A DNA stretch of 9,208 nt, taken from Desulfobacteraceae bacterium (GTDB lineage Bacteria > Desulfobacterota > Desulfobacteria > Desulfobacterales > JAABPS01). Of this stretch, positions 1 to 7,014 are shown in pieces (the stretch's first letter is position 1; each line of letters begins with the position of its first letter). The DNA is taken from contig JAABPS010000098.1 in NCBI GenBank assembly GCA_011391835.1, positions 1 through 9,208 on the forward strand. Reading direction: 5' to 3'. The notes beneath the pieces were generated by a model that was not told the DNA's origin, ran no database searches, and saw only the letters and a list, made by a program, of their open reading frames with translations. The position numbers and the translations under genes were made by a program.

Positions 1-2514
1 AATCAGTACAGGCAGTCTCCGAACTCAAAAACCAGTTTCTCCGGATTAACGAATATCGATACGGTTCTTGATTATCAGAAGAAAAATATCTCATGCAGTG
101 GGTGCAACAATCAATGCACGGTTTCGGCATTAACATTTGAAAACCAAAATCGCTTTTATACAGGCAATCGGTGTGAAAGAATATTCTCTAACCAGGGCAA
201 AAATAATGACAAAGGGTTTAACCTGCCTGACTATAAGTATCATCTGCTGTTTGACCGCCAGACCGAACCTGAAACAACGCCCTTATGTACCATTGGGATT
301 CCGAGAGTTTTAAACCTTTTTGAAAATTATCCTTTTTGGAACACCCTGTTGGTGAAATGCGGAATTAAGATAATTTTATCCCCTGATTCCAGTGAGGGAT
401 TATGTGAGAAGGGCTATCACACGGTCATGTCCGAAAACATCTGTTACCCGGCTAAAATTGTCCACGGCCACATATTGCATTTGATAACTGCCGGTGTTGA
501 CCGCATTTTCTATCCCATTGTACCATTTGAAAAAGATCAATTTCAAAATGCCGATAACTACTATAACTGCCCTATTGTGTCTGGCTATCCGGATGTTATC
601 AGAAACTCGATAAATCCTGAAAGCACGTACGGCATTCCACTGGATTCCCCCACCGTTACTTTTAATGATATGGATCTGTTAAAAAAATCAGGCTTTACGT
701 ATTTGAAGCAATTGGGGGTGAAAAAGGGAATTTTTAAAAATTCATTTAACGCAGCTATCCAAGAGCAGCAACAATTCAAACAAGCGCTTCAGACAAAGGC
801 GGATGAATTAATTAACAAAAATAAAAAACACAATCGATTTCTCTTGCTTCTGGCAGGCCGGCCTTACCATGTTGATCCGCTGATTAATCATAATATCCCA
901 AAGTATATCGCAGATCTTGGTGTTGATGTCATCACCGAAGATTCAATACCGAATCGTTCGTTTAACGATCTCAGCAATGCGCATGTGCTTACCCAGTGGG
1001 TTTACACAAACCGGCTCTACGAGGTGGCTAAATGGGCCGGGGAAAATGATCACGTTGAATTCATTCAGTTAAATTCATTTGGATGTGGCCCGGATGCGCT
1101 GGCTGTGGATGAAGTAAAATCCATTTTAAATGAATATGGTAAAAATCAGACCCTTATTCGAATTGATGAAAATTCAAGCCCGGGTTCTGTGAAATTACGG
1201 ATACGTTCGTTAATTGAATCTCTACGAATCCGAAACAGAACAAGGAAGAAATCCCCTGTATCACGGGTCACCACCCGGCCTTATTCGGCACACACCGATA
1301 AAAGAAAAATTATGATTTCACCTGACTTTGGGCCTTTTTATTCGGATATTATGCCGGAAATTTTTAAAACTGTAGGTATTCAGCTTCACATGCTGCCGCC
1401 AGCAGATAAAAAATCCGTAGAACTTGGCCTCCAATACATCAATAATGAAATTTGTTATCCGGCAATCATCTGCGCTGGAAATATATTAAAAGCGCTGAAG
1501 GACGGCCAGTTTGATCCGGATGAGGTGTTTGTGGGTCTCTCCCAAACCGGTGGTCAGTGTCGTGCTTCCAGCTATACTTCGCTGATTAAAAAAGCGCTTG
1601 TTTCTGCCGGATTTAAAGATGTGCCTGTAGCTTCAGTTCCCACAGGCCATTATGAAATTTCAGATAAATCAGAATTCACGCTTGACACGAATTTGCTCTT
1701 AACAAGCGGACTTATTTACTTTTTATATGCAGACTCGATTATTCAGATGTACAACGCAACCGTTTTCAGAGAAAAAACACCTGGATCGACCCTTTCTGTA
1801 ATCACGAAATATCTTTCCAGAGAGAAGCTTAACTTTGAAACGCCCGAATTATCCCTTCTTCTCAAACTGCTGACAGATGCGGTCAAGGAATTTAACAGCA
1901 TAGAAATTAAGGACGGACATTTTCCGAAGATCGGACTTGTTGGAGAAATTTATGTTAAATACAATTCCCTGGCCAATCATTATCTTGTGGACTGGTTAAG
2001 AGAACAGAAAATTGAGGTGATCGTCCCGCCAATTATCGACTTCTTTCTCCATCCCTTTGTGGATCACAAAGCAAATGTGCAGGCAAATTTAAAACGGCCA
2101 GTCCGATCACGGCTACAATCTTTGCTTCTCGAAAAAAGGACATACTACGCTATTTATAAGTTTAACCAGATAATGAAAAACTTTAGATTCTACCGTCCTT
2201 TTCATGATATTAAAAAAATGGCTCAAAAAGGATCTTCGATTGTAAATCCTGTCCAGCAATTTGGCGAGGGCTGGCTTCTTCCTGCTGAAATTGTTTCCTT
2301 TGCCGAAGAAGGTATCCATGATGTGTTATGCCTTCAGCCCTTTGGCTGTCTTGCCAACCACATCATCGCGCGGGGCACTGAAAAGCGCCTGAGAGATCTG
2401 TATCCTCAATTGAATCTGCTTTTTCTTGATATGGATGCAGACACCAGCGAAGTAAACATGCATAACCGGCTGCATTTTCTTATTGAAGGTGCCAAAGAAA
2501 GTATCGCCAGCTGA
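1..2514 (+). CDS. CoA-substrate-specific enzyme activase-type protein (DUF2229/HgdB-like), C-terminal part; 5' end outside window
   Basis: The frame is open from base 1 to the TGA at 2512-2514, so the gene enters from the left and 837 codons are visible. Internal TTG/GTG codons near 349 are not the start, because conserved sequence precedes them. Visible in order (window codons): a Cys cluster CSGCNNQC (C32, C35, C39) and GNRCER (C58); a DUF2229-like block beginning GIPRVLNLFENYPFW with ENICYPA (C148); GRPYHVDP; FGCGPDA (C362); a second block with NEICYPA (C485) and TGGQCRAS (C520); and QPFGCLANH (C783) near the end. This matches the C-terminal half of the roughly 1400-residue fused proteins whose N-terminal half carries the BcrA/BadF/HgdC-type ATPase. 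That half would lie upstream. Family members are linked to ATP-driven electron transfer to 2-hydroxyacyl-CoA dehydratases, benzoyl-CoA reductases or double-cubane proteins, but the exact role of the large fused form is not established. The many conserved cysteines suggest Fe-S ligands. It is probably cytoplasmic; I see no membrane segment. No dehydratase subunit gene is visible nearby. Confidence 0.9.
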   Translation, partial: NQYRQSPNSKTSFSGLTNIDTVLDYQKKNISCSGCNNQCTVSALTFENQNRFYTGNRCERIFSNQGKNNDKGFNLPDYKYHLLFDRQTEPETTPLCTIGIPRVLNLFENYPFWNTLLVKCGIKIILSPDSSEGLCEKGYHTVMSENICYPAKIVHGHILHLITAGVDRIFYPIVPFEKDQFQNADNYYNCPIVSGYPDVIRNSINPESTYGIPLDSPTVTFNDMDLLKKSGFTYLKQLGVKKGIFKNSFNAAIQEQQQFKQALQTKADELINKNKKHNRFLLLLAGRPYHVDPLINHNIPKYIADLGVDVITEDSIPNRSFNDLSNAHVLTQWVYTNRLYEVAKWAGENDHVEFIQLNSFGCGPDALAVDEVKSILNEYGKNQTLIRIDENSSPGSVKLRIRSLIESLRIRNRTRKKSPVSRVTTRPYSAHTDKRKIMISPDFGPFYSDIMPEIFKTVGIQLHMLPPADKKSVELGLQYINNEICYPAIICAGNILKALKDGQFDPDEVFVGLSQTGGQCRASSYTSLIKKALVSAGFKDVPVASVPTGHYEISDKSEFTLDTNLLLTSGLIYFLYADSIIQMYNATVFREKTPGSTLSVITKYLSREKLNFETPELSLLLKLLTDAVKEFNSIEIKDGHFPKIGLVGEIYVKYNSLANHYLVDWLREQKIEVIVPPIIDFFLHPFVDHKANVQANLKRPVRSRLQSLLLEKRTYYAIYKFNQIMKNFRFYRPFHDIKKMAQKGSSIVNPVQQFGEGWLLPAEIVSFAEEGIHDVLCLQPFGCLANHIIARGTEKRLRDLYPQLNLLFLDMDADTSEVNMHNRLHFLIEGAKESIAS

Positions 2515-2582
2515 ATCACAGATTATTTCGGGCGGATATTTCAAATACCGACATTCGCATAAGGGAAGAATCATTTGAGCAG

Positions 2583-2611
2583 TTGAATTTGATATTTATT
2601 CGCGATAGAAT
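2583..2611 (+). promoter_or_regulatory. Candidate sigma-70 promoter, distal
   Basis: TTGAAT (2583-2588) and TAGAAT (2606-2611) are separated by exactly 17 bases. They match the TTGACA and TATAAT consensus at 4/6 and 5/6 positions. If used, transcription would start near 2618 and leave a leader of about 200 bases before the TTG at 2815. This rests on sequence match only, and such matches are common in AT-rich spacers. Confidence 0.35.
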
Positions 2612-2660
2612 AACTATGAAGCATGAGATACGCATTACTTCTCTGTGACTTTTTGAATGC

Positions 2661-2704
2661 CGTATTGATTTATCTTGCTTTTTCAAACTGCGAACGTATT
2701 GATT
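2661..2704. repeat. 10-bp direct repeat CGTATTGATT in the intergenic region
   Basis: CGTATTGATT occurs at 2661-2670 and again at 2695-2704, 34 bases apart start to start, or a little over three helical turns. Both copies lie upstream of the TATAAT at 2755. They could be tandem sites for a regulator of the following two genes. A 10-base match in 300 bases is only mildly unlikely by chance, so the regulatory reading is an inference. Confidence 0.4.
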
Positions 2705-2754
2705 GATATTAAAAGCGATTCAATCCGGTTCAGCGGCTTTAAAACTTGCGGTTG

Positions 2755-2760
2755 TATAAT
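2755..2760 (+). promoter_or_regulatory. Candidate -10 element (perfect TATAAT), proximal
   Basis: A perfect TATAAT stands 54 bases before the preferred start codon, which would give a leader of about 48 bases. No good -35 hexamer sits 16-18 bases upstream: that area reads around CAGCGGCT. If real, the promoter probably needs an activator, and the direct repeat 50-95 bases upstream would be a suitable site. Confidence 0.35.
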
Positions 2761-2799
2761 TTCTTTTTTCTGATTCTGCTTTAACTACATTTGACTCAG

Positions 2800-2805
2800 A
2801 AGGAG
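2800..2805 (+). promoter_or_regulatory. Shine-Dalgarno AAGGAG that decides the start at TTG 2815
   Basis: AAGGAG at 2800-2805 is a near-perfect ribosome binding site, 9 bases before the in-frame TTG at 2815. The longer open frame begins at another TTG (2791), which would place this site inside the coding region. No comparable site precedes 2791; the bases there read TTTAACTACAT. The 2815 start is therefore much better supported. Confidence 0.75.
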
Positions 2806-2814
2806 AAAAGCGCT

Positions 2815-5800
2815 TTGGGTATTAAGTCAAAAGCTCTTGAAATCAACCTGGCCAATTACAAGGTTGATGTCTCAATAGATTCCAAATATTTGGTTCTGCA
2901 AGATGTCATGGCCAAGTATTTCGGTCTGCTGGACAGGCTCAATACCTTCCTAAAAGAACTTTCCCATCCCTATAAAAACTGGGCATTTATTGTTAAGGAA
3001 AACCGATCGCTTTGCCTCGATTATTTTTATTTACTAAAAGAGCATCCTGAAGGGCATAAAGCCGCGCATATATATATCGCTATTTTTTTAGATGCCATTC
3101 AATCCTCAAATGATATGGATGTCTGCGCGGACGCGGCAGACAATCTTCTTCTCTTCCTGCAAAAATTAATAAAAGAATCTGATAACCTTTTTGATAAATT
3201 TAGGCCGGTCATAGACGACTCTTTTGAGTCAATTCTTAATGTTGAAGATCGGGTTTTTTATTTATTTGTCCGAAGCTATTACCAGATCAAAAAATTAGCG
3301 GAATCCTACCTAACAGCAGCAGATAAAGCTGTCAATGGATTTACACCAATTAACAGACTGCTTAAAAAATACGTTCTGTATTCGTATTCCTACTGGTTTG
3401 AGCGGGAAAATCCTCTTGATTGGATGATACGTGAAGCAGATCTCTCGTTAGCGAATGAACCTATAGTTAAGCTTTTCGATGGCATATCTCACAAACAGAT
3501 TTCGCACTGGAAATCTGAAATCGAAGCTCTTTCCGATGAGACTATCGGCTCTATTGCTGCTCTCAAGCATCTAATCAAATTCCCCGGATACGGGCATTTT
3601 GTTGAAACCTATAAAAAGATGCCCAATGCATTATTTGAAACACTGGAAGACAAGCGGGAAGGCAGCCAGAATAAATTATTTTTTCTTTTTCTCATTATGA
3701 ACACGCCAGGCCTTTTAATGATTCATGAAGAGTCGTTAAGAGAAATCAACCGGACATTAACCTGGCTTATTGCCCATGGCGACCATACGCAGGACCAGCT
3801 CCTTATTCAAAAAACCTTTTCCATTATCAACGAACAAATCGGCAACTATCCGGCAACGATTCTGAATTGTGTGCTCAATATGGGCGAGGGAGTCTACAAA
3901 ACGGACCATAGCGAGCTGATCAACTTTTTTATAGACCAGTTAATCCGTCAGGGTTTCCAGTCTCCCATGATCGATGGTGTCGGGAATGACTGGAAAATAA
4001 AGATGAACAACGCCCATATTCAAAACATTCGTACGTGGCTTAAAATCATAAGCAACAAACCTCAATGGTCATCCCGGCTTCTTTCAGCCATGATCATTCA
4101 CCTTTCTGTTTACGGTATTTTTATCAGAGATACGGATCTTTTCCCCCGGGATATAACGCTTTTTTTAAACAGCGATATCGGTCCTATTTTTAATCTTGCC
4201 AAACAGCTGGTTCGGCTTTTGCCTGCATTTTTTAATGATATCGGCGCTGAGGGAAGGCTGCGCGATATATCGACCCGTATGGATGAAATATTCCATCGCA
4301 AAGACAAACTGGTTCATTTCCTGCGCAAGCAGAGCCATGTTGAAAGCAGCAACAGAATTATCGATTTTTTCGAAGCAACTATTTTATTCTGGTATTCAAA
4401 AGAAAAAAGACACCTCAAACCCTTTGTTCCTCCGGATATACTTGACCAGATAGACATCGATGGAATCCATGTCCAAGGCATTCATAAAATAATATCCAGT
4501 CTATTTTTAAAGAATATTACCCGGCCAAGAGATTTTCTCTCCATTTCTGAATCAGAGATCAACGGGCGTGTTAGTGAAGTTCCGGGTATATCCGAAAGTG
4601 ATCGGGAGCGGGCAAATTTAGTATTCTCCTTTTATAAGCTTCTTAACAGCAAGTACAATTTTGATTATGCAGAGTTTGAGAGTTATATCTCGCAGCTCCA
4701 TGTTGAGGCGTTTCCGGATCTGGATAAACTGAAAAGCGCCATTCATGAAACAGATCTCCGAAAAAAGACGTACAGCCTTCTGGAATATCTGGACAGCCTC
4801 AAATCGTTAATATTATCAAAGGAATCATTTGAAATAAGGGAAGATATTTATAAAAAAAGGCATTTCACTGTTGATATCCCATCCATGTATGGCACGTATC
4901 ATGAGCTCAAGTTTGATGCCATGGGTCTTTCCCTGCGGATTGAATCTCTTGTCAATGTGCTTTTTGAGGAACTTGTCAATCGCGTTGATCTGAACCTGTT
5001 AACAAAGGCCACGTTTATAGAAATTTTTGATCTGCTGCTGCTTTTTGACAAAGCGTTAAAACTCGACGGTATCTCATCGGTTGAAATGGAACAGCAGCTT
5101 GATCTTCTCGGCCATTCTCTCGAAAGAAGGGAGTTTTCATACACGCAATATGTCGATCTTTTGAAAGGATTCACGCATACCGTCAGCAATATCATTAATG
5201 ATCATTTTCATAACATGTATGAACCGAATTTATCCCGGATTCTTTCAGCGATTCATATCAATCAAGTTCTTCCAAAATATTTTCTGGACAGCACGGATGA
5301 TAAAGAACGAATGATTTCAAGGATTTCAGAAATTTTTTTCCGTGATCGGATTTCGACATCCCTCGGCCTTCAACAGCTTGACATTTTCATCAGCAGGATT
5401 TTAACAAGACTTTTTAAACAATCTGAAATGCTTTCTGACAAACAGCTAAACCAGCTCCTGAACTATGACCATAAACGGGTGGTATCACTTCTCAGCCCCA
5501 GAAAAAGCAAAGTGTTCGGCATTATCGATCTGGGCAACAAAGGTCTGAATTTAATTAAACTGCAAAGTTATGGATATCCAATTCCTCCTGGCTTTATTGT
5601 CACCACGGAAGTTTTTCGAAACAGGGAAATCATCGACAACTATCTGCCGGCGAAGGAAAATTTTAAATATCAATTATCCAGAAAACTGGCCCAACTCGAA
5701 AAAATCGCCGGGAAAACGTATGGAGATCCCTCAAATCCTCTGCTGTTAAGCGTTCGAAGCGGATCGTCGATTAGCCAGCCTGGAATGATGGATTCTTTTT

Positions 5801-7005
5801 TAAATGTAGGAAACAATGAAGAAATTGTAGCCGGAATAAGTGCAAAAACTCAAAACTCATGGTTTGCCTGGGATAACTACCGGCGATTCCTTCAAGGATA
5901 TGGCATGTCCTTTGGGCTCAATCGTGATGAGTTTGATGCCATTATCAATGAATTTAAACAAAAGGTTGGAATACCCCTTAAACGAAAGTTCTCCGGAGAA
6001 CAAATGCGGCACGTTGCACTTGTCTATAAGAAACTTATTTTAGATTCGGGCATTGAACTTATTAATTCTCCATTTGAGCAGCTTTATCTTTTAATTCATA
6101 AGGTTCTTGAATCGTGGGAATCCCCAAGAGCAAAGGCCTATCGCAAAATTATCGGCATCTCCGATAACTGGGGAACTGCGGTTACAATTCAATCCATGGT
6201 TTTTGGAAACATGTCCAGTCAGTCTGGTTCGGGTGTATTTTTTACGCACAGCCCCCGAATGCCCGGCGATACAATCAAACTATGGGGAGACTTTACCATC
6301 GGAAATCAGGGGGAAGATGTTGTCTCAGGCTTGGTAAAAACACTTCCCATCTCTGAAGTTCAGAAAAAGTATGAGATCCGGGACACAGATACATCTCTGG
6401 AAACAGATTTTTCTGGGATATATACTGCGCTCAAAAACATCGCAACTGAACTGATTTACCTTAAGCGATGGTCTCCGCAGGAAATTGAATTCACGTTCGA
6501 AAGTCCTGAAGAGAAAGATCTTTACTTGCTTCAAACCCGAGATATGGTTATAAGAGATAGAAAAAAAACGAAATCGTTTGATATTAATGATCTTTTGAAA
6601 ACAGAAGGTTATCTGGGGCATGGTATTGGTGTCAGCGGCGGTGCCATCTCTGGAAGAATTGTTTTTTCCCTTGATGATATCGACTCTTGGAGGAAGAAAG
6701 AGCCGGATACAGTTTTAATTTTGATACGGGGCGATACGGTTCCGGATGATATTCGTGAAATATCCGCTGCTGATGGGCTTTTAACCGCCAGAGGAGGAGT
6801 AACATCCCATGCGGCATTGGTGGCCCATCGGCTTGAAAAAACCTGTGTGGTTGGATGCGGCAGCCTTATTTGCAACGAAAAAAAGAAAGTATGTTTTTTT
6901 AATGACGTTTCATTAAAATCGGGTGATGTTATTAGTATGGATGGTCAAGAAGGATCAGTTTATCTGGGCTATATAAAAACAGGTCAATCCATGCAGGCTT
7001 CATAA
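2815..7005 (+). CDS. PPDK-like phosphotransfer protein: long helical N-terminal region, ATP-grasp and phosphohistidine domain, no PEP/pyruvate barrel
   Basis: Start TTG 2815 is chosen from its Shine-Dalgarno; this gives 1396 residues (starting at 2791 would add 8). Residues 1 to about 900 are mostly predicted helix and I do not recognise them. They include a distinctive non-helical patch, DIPSMYG (from 687) followed by KFDAMGLSLR. From about 900 the sequence is a clear PPDK ATP-grasp domain: LGNKGLNL (K909), SVRSGSSISQPGMMDSFLNVG (979-999, R981), WDNYRRF (W1019), GTAVTIQSMVFGN (1120-1132), QGEDVVSG (1165), EIEF (E1223, E1225) and LQTR (Q1240, R1242). The phosphohistidine domain follows with GGVTSHAALVAHR (catalytic H1332) and VVGCG. 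The protein stops at the point where PPDK has its linker to the C-terminal PEP/pyruvate barrel. Known PPDK chemistry predicts ATP-dependent phosphorylation of H1332; the acceptor is unknown. It lies 9 bp before the GAPDH gene. A generic name would be PEP/pyruvate-binding domain protein. I see no frameshift and no transmembrane segment. Confidence 0.88.
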   Translation: MGIKSKALEINLANYKVDVSIDSKYLVLQDVMAKYFGLLDRLNTFLKELSHPYKNWAFIVKENRSLCLDYFYLLKEHPEGHKAAHIYIAIFLDAIQSSNDMDVCADAADNLLLFLQKLIKESDNLFDKFRPVIDDSFESILNVEDRVFYLFVRSYYQIKKLAESYLTAADKAVNGFTPINRLLKKYVLYSYSYWFERENPLDWMIREADLSLANEPIVKLFDGISHKQISHWKSEIEALSDETIGSIAALKHLIKFPGYGHFVETYKKMPNALFETLEDKREGSQNKLFFLFLIMNTPGLLMIHEESLREINRTLTWLIAHGDHTQDQLLIQKTFSIINEQIGNYPATILNCVLNMGEGVYKTDHSELINFFIDQLIRQGFQSPMIDGVGNDWKIKMNNAHIQNIRTWLKIISNKPQWSSRLLSAMIIHLSVYGIFIRDTDLFPRDITLFLNSDIGPIFNLAKQLVRLLPAFFNDIGAEGRLRDISTRMDEIFHRKDKLVHFLRKQSHVESSNRIIDFFEATILFWYSKEKRHLKPFVPPDILDQIDIDGIHVQGIHKIISSLFLKNITRPRDFLSISESEINGRVSEVPGISESDRERANLVFSFYKLLNSKYNFDYAEFESYISQLHVEAFPDLDKLKSAIHETDLRKKTYSLLEYLDSLKSLILSKESFEIREDIYKKRHFTVDIPSMYGTYHELKFDAMGLSLRIESLVNVLFEELVNRVDLNLLTKATFIEIFDLLLLFDKALKLDGISSVEMEQQLDLLGHSLERREFSYTQYVDLLKGFTHTVSNIINDHFHNMYEPNLSRILSAIHINQVLPKYFLDSTDDKERMISRISEIFFRDRISTSLGLQQLDIFISRILTRLFKQSEMLSDKQLNQLLNYDHKRVVSLLSPRKSKVFGIIDLGNKGLNLIKLQSYGYPIPPGFIVTTEVFRNREIIDNYLPAKENFKYQLSRKLAQLEKIAGKTYGDPSNPLLLSVRSGSSISQPGMMDSFLNVGNNEEIVAGISAKTQNSWFAWDNYRRFLQGYGMSFGLNRDEFDAIINEFKQKVGIPLKRKFSGEQMRHVALVYKKLILDSGIELINSPFEQLYLLIHKVLESWESPRAKAYRKIIGISDNWGTAVTIQSMVFGNMSSQSGSGVFFTHSPRMPGDTIKLWGDFTIGNQGEDVVSGLVKTLPISEVQKKYEIRDTDTSLETDFSGIYTALKNIATELIYLKRWSPQEIEFTFESPEEKDLYLLQTRDMVIRDRKKTKSFDINDLLKTEGYLGHGIGVSGGAISGRIVFSLDDIDSWRKKEPDTVLILIRGDTVPDDIREISAADGLLTARGGVTSHAALVAHRLEKTCVVGCGSLICNEKKKVCFFNDVSLKSGDVISMDGQEGSVYLGYIKTGQSMQAS

Positions 7006-7014
7006 TGGTGCATT

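Larger units (their letters stand above)
2515..2814. other. Gene-free intergenic region of about 300 bases
   Basis: I find no convincing gene here. The open frames that touch it are antisense shadows of the upstream gene. It holds two candidate sigma-70-type promoters, a 10-bp direct repeat and the Shine-Dalgarno of the next gene, each listed separately. I looked for a rho-independent terminator after the TGA at 2512-2514. The only inverted repeats are short and AT-rich (around 2534-2550 and 2598-2612) and neither is followed by a T-run. How the upstream transcript ends is therefore unclear. Confidence 0.7.

Noticed and set aside
2326..2574. Minus-strand open frame of 82 codons across the end of the activase gene
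   Set aside because: It mostly lies antisense to a strongly conserved coding segment, has no recognisable protein features, and looks like a shadow.
2530..2615. Possible terminator hairpins after the activase gene
   Set aside because: The inverted repeats (GGATATTT/AAATACC and TATTC/GAATA) are short, AT-rich, and have a tiny loop or no following T-run.
2735..2749. Possible sigma-54 promoter (GGC...TTGC)
   Set aside because: GG at 2735-2736 and GC at 2748-2749 are 11 bases apart, while sigma-54 promoters need 10, and the surrounding bases match poorly.
4899..5195. Minus-strand open frame of 98 codons inside the PPDK-like gene
   Set aside because: It is Ser/Arg-rich, as expected from reading antisense to helical Leu/Glu/Asp-rich coding sequence. 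It has no ribosome site or conserved motif that I can see.
2815..7005. Idea that the PPDK-like gene is a pseudogene truncated by a stop before the barrel
   Set aside because: The stop is followed at once by a well-preserved gap gene with no barrel remnant between them, and the ATP-grasp and His residues are all intact, so the shorter architecture looks genuine.
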